Shown here: positions 11,843-25,508 of the stretch, piece by piece | Position numbering within the stretch: position 1 is the first letter of the stretch | Layout of the letters: the number at the start of each line of letters is the position of its first letter | Assembly (NCBI GenBank): GCA_003184365.1 | Contig: NKYR01000082.1 | Location: forward strand, 118,913 to 182,912 | DNA length: 64,000 nucleotides | Origin: Evernia prunastri | Taxonomy: Eukaryota > Ascomycota > Lecanoromycetes > Lecanorales > Parmeliaceae | Direction of reading: 5' to 3' | The notes under the pieces: generated by a model | The model's database searches: none | Told to the model about the DNA's origin: nothing | What the model saw: only the letters and a program-made list of their open reading frames with translations | Translations under genes and position numbers: made by a program

Positions 11843-12558
11843 ATGCTCTGGCCATTGAAACAGAGGAATAGGAGGAAAGAATTTGAGTGGACGATGGCTG
11901 ACAGGGGGGTTTCCCTCATGGACATGGTTGAAAGAGCGCGTGTACCTGACTACCAGCATTCTGTGGGTACTGAACTTAGCCTACAAGCGTCCTCGAACTT
12001 ACATGATTGCAGTCTACGCTTGAACGATGACTCGTCTCATAGGCTTCGCTTTTGACGTGGCTGGTGAATGGATCGCAGTTGCCGAGGAAACGGATCAGCT
12101 TTGCCACAATGGCGCGGCTACTGAATGCAAGTGGCACTGTGGCAGTGTCGTCTGAACAGATGGGCCTTGGCTTGTTTTGCTTGATGGGAGAAGCGTTGCA
12201 ATGGTGGCGGAAAAGTACTTCCGAGTCTTCACAAGTTCCCAATTCTTCTCATTCGTTTCGAGAGTAAAATGTGAACGACAAGGCATGGAGGCTACAGTGC
12301 TCACTTGCAGTTCTATACTATAATATGAGAATATGCGAAATGGTTTTGGCAAACAAGCTGTTCTAAAGTTTCTAAAGTACAAGTAGAGACCGCTCATTGG
12401 TACATTCTTTGGGGTCAGAATCCAGCGTAATCCTCATGTATCATACCGCTACCGCAATTCAAATCAGTCTAGAGGTGTTAGTGTCCACCCCGGTCACTAC
12501 CTGTATCTCGGGTTTGCATGCCCCCAGCACCGACTGCTTGCCATCAAGACGGTAGCAA
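11843..12558. other. Intergenic region between convergent genes
   Basis: 3' flanks of the CCCH gene and the reticulon gene. Nothing else recognised. Confidence 0.5.
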
Positions 12559-14196
12559 CTAGTAGGCTGGCTCAGCCTGTCCACCAAATTGAGAATTCTT
12601 GTATTGCTCTTCGTGGGAAGTGACACCAGGAGTAGGCTCCTAAGATAGTTTCAGGGTCAGCATTGCTTCTTGCACAGGCGAGAATCCGAGCATTAAGACA
12701 TCTGGAAGGGGCATAAGAGCTTTACCTGCTTGGGGGCATGGGGGAAGTCGGAATCGCTGAGGCCACTACCTGGCTCAGATTTGATTGGTGGGTTGGATGT
12801 AGGCTTGGAACCGTTGACTTCGGGAGAGGTGGAACGGCCACGAGCACTGCCGATGTACTCCTGGGCTTTGGCGCTATAGTCTCCGGCATAAGATTTGACA
12901 GTCTCATGAGCACGCGCGGTATGATGGCCAGCGAGATCCTTAAGCTGATTCGCCTGGGAATTAGCGACTTCGGACGCATTATTGACGTGGTGATCAATCA
13001 ACTCCTTGTTGGTCATGTAGATCAAGGGTCCCAGATAAACGCATGAGACGGCGATGAGGGAAAGACCCCAGAATGGAACGACTTTAATAAGCCAGTAGGA
13101 TAGCAGAGCTGCGACGAAGCCAGCGACGGTGTGAACGACATTTTCGGCAAAGAGAACACGTTGGAACTCGATGACGAAGAAGTTGATCAATTGCTCGACG
13201 TCCTCCAGCGACGCTTCAAGAGCCTCCCTTGGAATTGTATAGTATTTCCTGGGCCGGAATGAGGAAGCTAGACCTTGGGAGAGGACTAGCTTTCCAGCGA
13301 TCTCGGCAGATGCGGTGACTGATATGTACTTAGTATACTGTATCAATTCATTACAAAACGGATGAAGCTTACTTCCAAGTACCATCCACAAGGCCTTGAA
13401 TGACCAGCGCAGGGCGGGCAAGTATCGAGCTGCGAAGATGAAGAGTACAATAGAAACGAAGGACAATGTCGTTGCACGGGGATTATCCCACTATAGTAAT
13501 CGTCAGCTCCTTGCTGCCAACCTTTGATTAATATGCTGTTATGGCCTGTTTCTGCTGTGCACCACAACTCATAGCCTTGAGGTGTCTCATGGTGCTATTG
13601 ATAAAGTGTTCTGAGAGTGATCGAGGCTTCGCGTGGGAAGCAACCTCAACAACAGTGACAGGGGAAGGGGATCGGCATACGCTTAGAAGATTGTAGAAGA
13701 ACGAGTGGTAATCTGGTGCGGCTGTCAGCGTCTACGAGAACACGTTGAATTGACAAGTATGTTCGACTTACGAGTCAATGGCTGCCCAGTTGCCGTAGAC
13801 TGCTCGGGAGTGGTGCGAGAGTCGGCAAGATTACGGAATTCGGACGTAGTCTTTGCGTGCTGGTCCTTGACATGGTCCGCAACGGGGCCGTTGCCTAAGG
13901 TATCTTTCACACTCTGTGTAGCAGGATGATTCTGGATTGTATCGGCAGCGGACTGCACATCTAGATCGCGTGTCAACAGATTTTACCGGGGTCACGCGAG
14001 CAGTCCGGAATACTACCACAGAAGGTGTTAGTGCACATTCCACGGCTAACCGGAGATAGTGAAGCTGTACCTCACTGCTGTAGAGTCCTTGCTTGGTGTC
14101 TTGCACCGAATCGCTATTCATGCTGGACATTGTAGGAACGTTGAATCCAGAGCTTTGCGAAATCTGGTCAAGCTTTGGAGGTCCTGAGTCAGTCAT
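12559..14196 (-). CDS. RTN1: Reticulon-domain ER membrane protein
   Basis: Shapes tubular endoplasmic reticulum. Minus-strand exons 14196-14076, 13960-13772, 13712-13681, 13490-13373, 13318-12726, 12639-12559 agree in phase and give 377 aa; the 32-nt third exon is needed to build YHSFFYNLLSWDNPRATT, the start of the reticulon homology domain. Hydrophobic hairpin 1 spans about residues 115-152 and hairpin 2 about 212-254 (VAGFVAALLSYWLIKVVPFW, then GLSLIAVSCVYLGPLIY), separated by a ~60-aa loop with GLASSFRPRKYYTIPRE. The N-terminal ~110 aa and the C-terminal ~120 aa are hydrophilic. The last intron is confirmed by its GCTGAC branch site and replaces a short read-through tail with EPTPGVTSHEEQ and a terminal EPAY. 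Confidence 0.93.
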
Positions 14197-15090
14197 TGTT
14201 TGAGTGGTCAACCACACGAACTGCTTTAAAGGAGCAAGTGAAGCGTGAAATACTTGTGTATATGGAGCGCTGAAGAGCCTTTAAGAGTCAGGGTGTTTGA
14301 TGGAGGGTCGTTGCTTTGGAGGTGGAGGGAGATGAGGATGGAAGGAGAAAACTTGTTTGGAAAATGCCGCCTTGGCAAGACTACCTTTAAAGTACCGTAT
14401 GATGACGAAGACTTTATTAGAAGTCGCGACTGGTCAATCCAATAGTCATATTTAACTATGTACAATACTCGTAATTCGGACACAAGACAACAGATCATAA
14501 CTATTTCATTCTGAACACTCGACATCATCCTTCATCCCTCAACCCTCAGTCCAACACACGTACCGATGGATACCATAGACTGCTCACTTGACACCGCTGG
14601 GCAGATGACACCTCAAAATATCTGCCGGATTCAGATCATCTCAGGCCCCCGCTTCCATGGACTTCTGCATTCTCAACGGCTGGGGCACAGAGACCCCATC
14701 GCTCATTCCGCACCATGGACTTAGCAGCTACAAGCTCTCAAATCGCGAATGCAGATTTCATGGTAGCCCCCCAATGCCTGACATTTCCATTAAACTCCCA
14801 TCCCCCGCCGGTATGCTTCTTCTGATATTGGTGCATGCACGCACAGAGTATGCTCATATGGTACTCACGAGATCAGTGTCGCGTGCAATAACCCAATATT
14901 TCATTTAGTACTAAAACAGTTTATCATGTATCTACCCTGTTCTTCATAGTGGTCATAGTCCGAAGTCCCCCATTTCCCATCCGCTTTACCTCAGACATAG
15001 ACCCAAAGATATTGTCTCTCCATGCACTGAGTAAATCCAAGGCATCACATCCCCTCTTGCAGTCACAACCTTCGTCCGCAGAATCGAGGA
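14197..15090. other. Intergenic region
   Basis: Promoter side of the reticulon gene and 3' flank of the APSES-type gene. No gene or repeat recognised. Confidence 0.5.
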
Positions 15091-16542
15091 CTAAGCCGAA
15101 GCCCGACGACTTTGCAGTGGCTTTCTCGCCCCGAGTGTTGAGTCCGCCATGTTCAATTCCACCAGCGTATACGCTGCGCCAACCTCGGGTGTCATGGCTC
15201 CAGACACCTTCCTTCGTTTCGGTGGTGTAGGAGGGTCGATCCCTGAGAGGTTAGAAGAGCTCTCTGCTTCGGAAGCATCGCCAATATCAGGTATTTCTCG
15301 CTTTGTATTGGTGACCCGCTTACTATGTGACCTTGCTGGAGAGTCAAGACCACAAGGAGTCGAAGTGACATTCCTTGGCGGCTGTTGCAAGAAGCGATAC
15401 GTCTCCAGCATTGGGGAGTTCACCGGAGTCCATTCAATGCTCCTAGGCGAGTCAGGGGAGCCTAGGTACTTCTCGCTGCGGTCCGAGTCCGTACCATATC
15501 CACTCTCCGCGTCCACTGCCTTGGCAGATTTGAGTCCCAGCGATTTTGGAGACCCCGCGGGTAAAATGGCGTAAGGAGCAGCCGATGTGCGGGGACTTAT
15601 AGCCACAGAAGACTCCCTAGATTGCGCTTGGCTGGCTGTTGCAGCCTCTTTGCAGCGTTGGATGATATTGGGGTCGACGCGTAGGCGTAAATATGTTGGA
15701 TCATCATACTTTCGGCACATTGAGACGAAATCCGGTCCGAAAACAGGTACCAGCACGTATCTGATCTCATAGCAGAACCTCGCCGCTACGGCTTTGGCCG
15801 CCTCGAACGGCACCCAGTATCCTAAATGAAGTTAGTTGAGATAGCCTGCGCCAAACATTTGGAAGGACCTACCTTGAGCGGAGATGGAGCCACCGGTAAT
15901 ACTGTGAGATATGTCACTGAGCCCTGGATTTGCGTTCATCATTTTTGCTGGCATTGTCTAGGTGCGACCTGTGAGCTATCATGACTGGCAAGGGCCCACA
16001 GGATATTTGCATACCTTCGGGTGCTTCAGGCTCTTGAAGAACGACGTGACCCTCACCAAGCCTACATTGTAATCCCACATTACAGTGTGTGCATCCTTGT
16101 CTCGAGCATCATCCGGCATTCTAAAGGTGTACTGGTAGACTGGTGGCCATGGATGAGCTTCTCTCCCTCACCAACCTCTATAAGGAGGGTGGCACATACC
16201 TTCAAATCCATCCATCCCAGTCTTCTTTTGGAAGGTCTTCTTCTCGCTGTTGTATGGAATGCGCTTGGGATACTCTCCGATCTGGCCAATCGGCTGGACT
16301 TTGAACTTTCCGTGCTCTGCTGCTGTGGCTTCATCCTGAATCTCATAGGGAGGGTAGTTGACCTCGCCCTTTGGCTTGCCTTTCACGAATGTTGCTGCTG
16401 CCTTTGACAGTTTCTGCTTCTTCAATGGTGCCAAAGACGGCGAGGACTGCTTTAGGTAGTTCTTGGAAGCGGATGTCGGATGGTGCTGAACACGTTCAAA
16501 CAAAGGCGGCGCTGGGTTGAGGAGCGATGCAACGGGAACCAT
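15091..16542 (-). CDS. APSES/KilA-N-type DNA-binding protein (Xbp1/Bqt4-like)
   Basis: Minus-strand exons 16542-16200, 16139-16015, 15957-15873, 15821-15091; phases agree, 427 aa. Residues about 110-215 form the APSES-like fold: QYTFRMPDDARDKDAHTVMW, then DYNVGLVRVTSFFKSLKHPK, ending with GGSISAQGYWVPFEAAKAVA and the helix ARFCYEIRYVLVPVFGPDF. This version of the fold is shared by fungal Xbp1-type regulators and by fission-yeast Bqt4, which ties telomeres to the nuclear envelope. The C-terminal half is disordered, S/P-rich, with a KRRK basic patch; no C-terminal membrane segment is visible, which argues against a strict Bqt4 role. A transcription regulator is the more likely reading, but this is inference. 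Confidence 0.8.
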
Positions 16543-19500
16543 GGTTGCTTGTAGTAGATGATGGCTTGATTATACAAAAGCGTGGAAGTCTGAAGGCTGT
16601 CTTGGCCACTGTCGGGTCTGGATTCGGTGAACGGTCTGCGAGCCAAAGGAGAGGGATGCTGGATCCTGATGAGGGTTTGGAGTTGAAGCCCGCAGCGGGC
16701 TCGGCCTTCTAATACGTCTCCTGTGGAAAGACTAGGGCCTGGCCTCAGTTGTCCAACGACAAAGGCCCCTGCACAAGAAGTCAAAGGCAGATGCACGGTT
16801 CCGTTAAGTAAATACGCCAGCCCTGAATGCCTCTTCTGAAACGAGATGGGTGGGAGCACAGGTAGTATCGAGATGCAGACCGCCAACTGCGGCTCTTTGT
16901 TGAGGTTGATGCAGACCCTGGCACACTACCATTAATCCCTGACTCGGAATGCAGAATAGATCAATAGAGGTAAGGCTTCCAGCGGATTTGCGTCGATTTG
17001 TCTTGAACCTGCAATGGGTCCGGTTGAGCGCTCGATCTGGACTCTATCGAGGCAGCCAGGCGACCGCAAGAGATTGGCGGTGAGCCGCAAATGCCCGACT
17101 CTATCGCAGAGACGCTCGCTTGTTTCTGAATTAGTGGAGGACTGGAACACTTTATCGCCAACGTGAGTATCGTCAAATCGTCAAACGTACGTCAAATGAT
17201 CATCTAGGTCACGCTCGAGCTCGATCTTCTATAAAAACCTTTCATCTAAACAAGCATGGGCATAATCGGGCGGCTTCTTTTCCAATTCTCGGGGAATCCA
17301 ATCAATAAATTGCGCTAGAAGAAAGCTCCAGGGGAGAGCTCACGATCAAGGTATGATGGCGTGTGTTCCTCAGTGTCTTTCCGGGTCCGGGAGCTTAGAC
17401 ATGTTTTAGGAGATAGCGATAGTGCTCGACTAGGGAGATTACCATCTGGCTGTGGGTTGCATGGTATGACCAAGGTCAGAACCGCAATTTGATAGTGGTC
17501 TTGCTTTGCTTAGACCGAAGATTGCGTGGCCTAATGGGAGGTTTGCCAAAGCCAGATAGCTAGATCTGGCATGAGGTGAGTTCTACAGTATCGTAACTGT
17601 CGGCCTGGCAAGGCGAAGATGCTGCTATAATGGGTAGGCGCAGATGGTCAACAGGGGTCACGGAAGATTACTGCTTCCGACACATTTGGGACAAAGAGAA
17701 CGTGACTTTTGCCCAGAATTTGCTAATGGAACCTCGACGCACATATGCCTAATGATGAAAGGTCTGACAATTTGCTCCTTGCTACCAGCGGAATGCTTCA
17801 TTCTGCACTGGAGTAAGTAGACTACGCAACATAGACTGCCACTTGAAGCGTCCTGCACCTGTTGAAGCCGCTATTCTCAATTCGCAACATTTTTTTTCAC
17901 TATGTTCACCGTATAATATCTTTAGGGCTTTTCAGCTACTGTGCTTACCCGTTTCCTCTCTTCAGTATCCACATGGCTGGGACATTAGCTACAGTCTCCT
18001 ACAGTCTCCTCGCAAGCCCTCATCTTCCTTGATTTTACTGGCCTTCTGCATGAAAGAGGAAATACCCAACACCACCACGCATATTGCACGGACTTTTGCA
18101 GTCTTGTAGCTTCCAAAAGCTTCCAGAAGGTGGGAAAGAAGGCCCTTTTTTCATCAATTATTTGTTTAGCTTTCCGAATGAACCCTGCCTGGGACAATCA
18201 ACCATCATTTGTTCAAACATGCAGGCGAGCCTGTCCCATCAAGATGCTTGATTGTGCCAAACTCGCCAGTGGCAAAGGAGCCAGGACCTTTTTGGATTGC
18301 ACCTGACCTCTCAGGAACAATTTTCCAATTGTAAAGGCGTCATTTTGACATTCGAAGCATGAGTCGAACGTGTCGCCAACGAAAATGACATATCCTCTCC
18401 TCAGAAGTCTCTTCAAATGATCAATACATCTATACCGTCGCCTTCCGATCAAATATGGTCCGCCTAACCACATTGCTAGTAACTAAAGGCCAAGTGCCGC
18501 CTCATTCAAACTCGTCAGCTAAGAAGATATGCTCATCCAGTCTTTTACCTTCCGCCATCTACCTACCAACACGTACGTCTGAACCTCGTTCGATTTGCCA
18601 AGTCGCCATGCACGGGTCCCCGGCTTCTTCCCAGTCCCTGATCTCCAAAACCCGGGATATTGCCAGCGCTAGATCCTGCAGCCTTGACGGCCACAGATCC
18701 CAACCAGAATCGACCAAGAAATACGCTGTTACCTCGGTGCGTAAGCGGTACGTACCTCGTAGATTATCTCACATCTGACCACGCTCGGCCAATGGCTTTT
18801 CCCAAAAAAAACCAGCGGGAGGTCTCCAAAAATCGGAAGGGATCTCACCAATGGTGGCCTTTGCCTCTTCGTTCCGTCCACACAGCATCGCCACATCATC
18901 AAGGAGCCCTCGTAAAGAACCCAAGCATATCCACCATGCACGAGCATCGTTCCCATCTAAACGCATCATGCACCCGCATCTTGAGTCCCTCTTATCTTCG
19001 AGGATTACCAGCCCCCCCTTTTTACCCAACATGCACCAGGCCTCGAAGGAATGCCCCCCCGTTTCCCGGGACTCGAGAAAAAGCCTGCCACGGATCGACA
19101 GCTAAGGCAAGGTGTCATGCAACCGGAAAAGGATCACCAACGCGTTCTCCGCAGATGCGCAGAGCCGTCAAAAATGCTCCGAGCGTTTTAAGGAGGGGGG
19201 TGGGAAGGAACCCCAAGGGGGAAGGAAGGAACCCCTGGGGTGTGTGTGTGTGTGTGTGTGTGCGTGTGTATGGTTCTGGGAGCCCCGGTTACGGACGTAG
19301 CTCCCATACCAGAGAACGGGGAAGGGGTCGGATCATGCAGCCCGAGACGGTGGCAGCCTGGGAAAATACCTTGGTACATGCAGCCCACGGCGCCTCTCCC
19401 CCCCCTCGTTCTTTTTTACCCGGGGAAACCAAGAAGTCGAAAAAAAAGGGGGAGGGAGATTATCGTATCGGAAAATTTGGCGGCTGCGTGCGCCATGCGG

Positions 19501-20176
19501 GAGGACGTTTTGAGTATGTAGATGTTGGGTCGGAAGATGGTGGGGAGGCGATTGGAGCCTTTGTATACGGGCTCACATGAGGGAAGTGTGGGGGCGAGGT
19601 GTCGTATGGTGGGGGCGTCGCATCATAGATGGTCCAAGGTTTTTTTTGGCCGTAGGGCGCATGGTGAAGGGGGGAGAAAAAAAAAGGGTGGCGGGGAGTA
19701 AGCAGAGCGTCGGATTGGATTCCCATCCAAAAGGACCCGTTCCCGTCCCCTCGGCTCATTCTGTCTATAGCTCCGTGCCTGTATGCAGGCTTGATAGGCA
19801 AGGGTATGACTCACTTCAGTTGCTCCACGCCACGAGACTTCTGAGTAGTCTATTACTACTATGAAAGGAGGAAGTATGTATGGGCAGGGGCCGATGGAAG
19901 AGTTAGCTAGCAAGTCACAGTGCTAGTAGAGAACAATACACAATCCAGTTTTGCATTCAAGCATGCAGTAGACATGAAAGTGAAGCTGTCTTTTGCTGGA
20001 ATGTACAAAGGGGATATCCCCCGCATATTTACGGCCAATGCACGGAGTATGCTTGCTGACACGCCAGGTCGAGCGCAAATTAATCACAAGGCCAACTTAA
20101 TCCTGCTCAATCGACCGCGGAAAATTTGACCACACGCTTGCTTCAATCTGTAAGTAAAAATGGTTGGGCAGCTAGC
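16543..20176. other. 3.6-kb gene-poor region
   Basis: No supported gene. It contains a 10-bp tandem repeat (ACAGTCTCCT twice, about 17990-18010) and, from about 19180 to 19700, many runs of G, C and A around a (TG)n tract. A 306-codon open frame (18660-19580) crosses this simple-sequence DNA and has no recognisable domain; I do not call it. The region could hold non-coding transcripts or the long 5' regulatory DNA of the APSES-type gene. Confidence 0.5.
19240..19269. repeat. (TG)n microsatellite in G-rich tract
   Basis: About eleven TG units followed by TGCGTGTGTATG, preceded by GGGG/AAGG runs at 19190-19240. Simple-sequence DNA; the G-runs could form quadruplex structures. Confidence 0.9.
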
Positions 20177-23100
20177 TCAACCATCGCTATCATCGTCATC
20201 AAACTGCATCGTGCTCTCCTCCAGCTCGTCCTCTTCATCGGATATAACCCACTTCTTCTTCGGCACAGCAGAAGCTGCACGCCTAGCTGGGCGACGCGCA
20301 GCCGGGCCTACGTCGTCGTCCTCTTCATCATCATCGTCATCCATGATCTCATTTGCCAATCCTTCCAATTCGTCTTCTGACGAGTTATTAGCCTTCAGCG
20401 CCGCCTTTTCTGCCTTGGCTTTCTTCGCCGCATAGGCCTTTGCTGCAGGGCTCAAAGGCAGCTTCTTGGGTTCTGCAGGAAGGGGAGCAGCTGCCTTGGC
20501 TGGCTTCTTCGCTGGAGCTGCTTTGGGCTTAGGACCGGGCTTAACGGCGGCCTTTGAAGCTGGCTTGGAGGGTTTAGGATGGGCAGCCATGACGTCGTCC
20601 AAGGAGTCCTCGTCATCATCAGATAGGATCGTCTTCTTTGCTGTGACGGCTGGTCCCTTCTTCGTAGTGGGAGGAGCGAGCTTGGAATAATTGGTGTCGT
20701 CACTATTAATATCCATATCGGGCTTTGAGGAGACGGATTTCTTAGGTAGGCCTGCGCTGCTGCCGGGACGAGACATCGAAGCTGAGAAAAGGGGTCGAGA
20801 ATTGTCTGCAGGTGCCGAGGCTGTATTGATACCCTTGACCATCTTGCCAACATCGAAGAGCATACCATCGCCTTCAGAGTCCGAACTGTCCACGTTGTAT
20901 GAGACCGGCTTCGCAGCTGCACCACGAGGCCTACGACCAGCGGTCGGACGTATGATCTCCTCGTCTGCCTCTTCCTCATCGTCATCAGACTCGATCTTCT
21001 TGGGCGCTGTTTTCGCTTTCTTTACCGGAGCCGCGGCTTTCAGAGGAGCTGCTTTGGGCTTGATGATATTTGCCACATCCGAGCCTGACCCGTCCAGGTT
21101 CATCCACACGTCGTCCTTATCCTTTTCCTTAGCTGGCGCTGAAATCAAATCTAAGGCCTTTTTCGCAGCCTTTTGCGTAGCTGTCGGGGCTTTACTCTTT
21201 GATTTTGGTGACGTTTTAGTCTTGGTATCCGGCATCATGTAAGAGAGCAGGCCTCCGACCTCTTTCTTTGGCATAGCGGTCTTCTTGGGTTTGACAGGAG
21301 CAACATCAAAGTCGTCATCATCGGAGTCGTTCTTGCGTTTTCGACCGGCTACGCCCCCAGCGATGTTCAATTTTCTAGAGGCTCTGCGACCCATCCTGGA
21401 GACTTTCTTTTGGCGGTCAGCCTCATCCGCAAGCTGGAACCTCCACTCGGCGAGAAAGTCATCAAGATCTCTGGTCCAGAGATCCTCTTTGGTGAGCTTG
21501 ATGAGGGTATCGATCTCGATCTCCTTGTCACCAACCTGCTTTAGCAGTTTTTCTACCCGCTCCTTGGTCAACGACCAGATAGGCATCTGTCAAAGATTAG
21601 AATTACGTGCCACATTTTTCAGTTGAATTCTTGGACTTACGCCGAGAAGGTAGTCATATGCAGCAGCGCCAGTCTGTGAGTCTTCCTCCTCCTCGTCGTC
21701 ATTGTCTGCAATGGGCGCAAGCTCTCCTTCTTTGATGGCTTCAGCTTTCTTGGCAAACGCCTTGAAACCTTTCTCCTTGAGCTCTTGCACCAACACCAGC
21801 TTCTTCTTCTTTGATACGACAAGTTTGCCGTCAATGATCATCTGGACGAAGCGTGCTTGATTTGTGAATTTCTCAAGTTCACGGTTCATTTCAGACAGCA
21901 TATATGCCTATCCAATGTTAGAATCAGAGCCAGAAGTGCAGCAAACCTGATGCTTACCTTTCGCTTCTCATAAAACTTGATGCGAATACCATAGAACTCT
22001 TTCAGAATGTCCTCGACAGTCGCGTATTTCGTGATTCTACCCTCAGCATCAAAAGCAACCAGATTGGATGTAGCGATCGACTTTGTTAGTTTGAACTTCT
22101 CTTCCAAGCCTTCTTCGAGCGCAAGCTTCATATGCTTGTCCTCCATCTTGATCACGAAATGAACATCCTTGTGCGTATTGTAGTCATCGTAATCCTTGAT
22201 CCATGAGGGTGTTTTCTCTGCCTTGATGATGTCGACAATCCTATCTTTGAAGTCCTGGGTCCACATGCGCACCGGCAGTTCAGTGACCTCGATCTCATTG
22301 TCGCTTGTCTGCCTAATGACTCCACTGAACTTGTATCGATCAGGACCCATACGGGTGACGGTTCCTTTGAAGTCTCGGAACCATGGGGTCATTTCTTTTG
22401 GAGGTTCGCCTGCCATCATGAGCTTGAGATTCTCGACTATGTCCTCGGGATTGTAATTCGGTATTGAAGAGCTCCAACCAGTCCCAATACCGTCTGCACC
22501 GTTGATCAAGACCATTGGGACAACCGGAACATAGACTTCAGGCTCGATCGTACGCTCGTCATCTGTGTTGTAGGTCAAAAGCGGCTCATCAGAGGCATGG
22601 AAGACCTTTCTGGCAAAAGGCGAGAGACGTGTGTAGATGTAACGGGCGCTGGCACAATCACTGCCACCCTGGAGACGACTACCAAAATTGCCACTAGGCT
22701 CGAGGCAGTTGAGATTGTTCGATCCAACGAAGGTCTGCGCCAGGCCTACAATGGTGCCCTGGAGAGAAGCTTCACCATGTTGGTAGGCAGTCAGACCAGA
22801 GATGGACCCTGCAAGCTCGACAACCTTCATGTCCTTCTTCAAGTTTCGCTTGAAGCAGGTGTAGAGGACCTTGCGCTGCCCGGGCTTCAAGCCATCGACG
22901 ACAGAGGGAATGGACCGCATGTTATCGGCCATACTGAAGAGGATCAATTCCTTGTTAACGAAGTCGGTATATGAGACACCTTTTTCTGAATGGTCAAGAT
23001 AGGTTCCAGGCTTGAATTGGCGAAGCCATTCTTTCCGCTCGTCTGCTTTCTTTTTCGAGAATGCAAGATCAATCAGTTCGACTTCGCTTTCCTTCATGGT

Positions 23101-25508
23101 ATGAAACTCTTTCAAGTGGCGATCCAGATCCCGGAAGTAGACCTGAGCTTCCTCCGTGGTGCTTGTACCCAATCCTTTGTAGTACTTGTGTTCCCATTTG
23201 TGCAATTCCGCTTTGTGGTCTTCTTTCCACGCCTCATACTCTGGCATGGTGAAGAAAGTCACAGCCTGCTTGGGTTTTTTCGGATCGCCCTTGTAAGCTT
23301 TCACAATGGGAGTAATGAACTCCACAAGGAATTCAGGGATCTTGAGCAGACTCGGAAATTGAACTTGGAGAAAATTGATAAGCAAACCCTTGATATGGCT
23401 TCCATCGTGATCTTGGTCAGTCATGATCATCAGATGTCCGTAACGCAAGCTCTTGCAGTCGGAATACGTTGTCTTATGCTTGAGCCCAATGAAATTCTTG
23501 ATATTTTGAATTTCTGCGTTCTTCGCAATTTGATCGATTGGAGCATCTCGTACGTTGAGCAGTTTGCCACGAAGCGGATATACACCAAACAAGTCTGCAG
23601 AGACAACAGATCGACCTGCTATCGCTAAACCCTTGGCCGAGTCTCCTTCAGTCAGGATGAGCGTGCATTTATAGCCTTCCTTGGTGCCGGCTTTGTTGGC
23701 ATCTGTGAGCTTAGGGTTGTCCATACGACTTCGGCGGCTTCCGTCGCTCTTTTTAAGAATCTGGTCTGCCTTTTGCTCTGCGAAGTGCAGAATATTGGCA
23801 ACGACTTCCGTCTTCGCAATCTTCTTGAGGAACTCGTCACTCACGTTGCACTTACTGCCGAACTGGCTATGCTTGGTGGTCAATTGCTCCTTGGTCTGTG
23901 AGGTGAACGCTGGATTAACGATTAAACAGTTGACGAAAAGGAAGATATGGTTTCGAATTTGGCTGATTTTGAGAGATGCAGCTTTGTTGTTTTTCTTCTT
24001 CTTGACAATATCCAGCAGTTTTGTGCAGACTTGATCAGCAACATAGTTGACGTGTGTACCGCCAGAAGTCGTAGCAATCGAGTTGACAAAAGACACTTGC
24101 TGAAACGTGCCGTCTGATACCGCGAACCCAACTTCCCATCTCACATCGGGGCTTTCCGTAATGATCTCTGAGGTATCGTTGACTGCCTCATCGCCTCTCT
24201 CCTTTTTGATGGCTTTGGTGTACATCTCCATATATTTCTTGAAGCTATTGATCTTGATTCTCTCACCGTTCAGCCAGACTTTGACACCTTTGCTGGTGCC
24301 GGCTAAGTCGTAGACTCTGCGCTTCATCAAGGCTTCTAGATCATTGTCTATACCCTGCATTTTGAACTTGCGGAAGTCGGGGGTGAATGTAATCTTCGTG
24401 TAGTCATCGCCCTTGTTCGCTGTGATTGAAGCCTTGCCCATCTTGCTCATGTTGGCGGTCCATGTTTGGGAGTATTTCTTCTTCGTTTTAGCATCTGCAG
24501 TCTCCAGGGTGAACTCGGTGCTGAAAACGTTGCAAAGCTTAGCCCCGTAACCATTTCGGCCACCCGTGACCTTGTCCTGGTCATCGTCGTAGTTGGAAGA
24601 CGTAAGCAGATGACCGAAGATCATCTCTGGAATATAAATTTGCTCCTTTTCGTGAATCTCAATCGGAATACCGCGTCCATTGTTCAAGACACTAATCTCG
24701 CCAGTCGCTCGATTGATCGTGACCTTGATGGTATCCATATTCTTGTCTCGCTGCTTGTTGTCTGCAGCATTGACAAGGATCTCGTCAAAGATCTTGTAGA
24801 TACCTGGCACAAAGGTGACCGATCTCATTTCCATTGATTCTTGTTCACTGTTGTAAACCCACATTTGCTTCTCTTGCGCTTCCACCGAACCAATGTACGT
24901 GTCTGGACGCTTGATTATGTGTTCGAGTTGGGTGAGCTACAACGCTGTAAGTCGGAATGCCCTAAAGACCGCCCAACACATGGCAACTCACTTTTTGGTA
25001 CGTCTCTGTCGATTTAGAGCCCTTCTTTGGCTTCGGCTCATCCATTCCATCCATCATCAAAGAAGCGTCTATAGCCTCGGCGATTGCCTCATTCTCCACT
25101 TCACGAAGAGGCTTCGCGCCCATCTTCTTCGGCCCAGGTGCTTTCTTGGGTCTCTTCGCGCTTGGTGGAGTGTTGGAAAGCAGTGAGTCGTCATGTAGGG
25201 AGGGATTGCCTTCGGATTCCTCGTCCTCCGTATCAGGCTTGGGACGCTTCTTCGTTGGCTTCAGCGTGGTCTGTGACATTTTCTTTGGGGCAGTCTTTGG
25301 GGCTCCAGTCTTTTTTGGAGCTTTGGGCTTTGAATCGGTCTTTGGTTTGGTCGCTGCTTTGGGCTTCGCTTTGGGTTTCTATGACCAAAAGTTAGCCAAA
25401 CATTGGCGGCAGAATTAAATAAAATCTTGGGCACTTTACCGCTGCTGGGGCGAAGTCGTCAGAAACATCGCCATCATCAAACATTGAGTCCGACATAAGA
25501 GAATCCAT
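20177..25508 (-). CDS. TOP2: DNA topoisomerase II
   Basis: ATP-dependent type IIA topoisomerase that untangles chromosomes. Minus-strand exons 25508-25440, 25378-24992, 24936-21958, 21907-21641, 21586-20177 agree in phase and give 1703 aa, normal for fungi. An acidic/basic N-terminal extension of ~150 aa precedes the GHKL ATPase domain (ILVNAADNKQ; NNGRGIPI; GGRNGYGAKL). TOPRIM motifs are EGDSAKG at about residue 582 and the DQDHDG acidic motif at about 659. The catalytic tyrosine lies in ASARYIYTRL, about residue 918. The last exon is the variable C-terminal domain: Lys/Ala/Pro-rich with repeated acidic S-D-D-E-D patches (likely CK2 sites) and nuclear-localisation sequences. The start ATG opens MDSLMSDSMFDD, just upstream of a KPKAKPKAATKPK stretch. 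Confidence 0.97.

Noticed and set aside
18660..19580. 306-codon open frame on the plus strand
   Set aside because: It runs through (TG)n, G-runs and A-runs, giving Val-Cys repeats and Gly/Arg tracts with no domain; overlapping frames are open as well. GC-rich simple sequence explains it.
20452..21242. Long frames antisense or out of frame to TOP2
   Set aside because: Shadows caused by the Lys/Ala/Asp codon bias of the TOP2 C-terminal domain.
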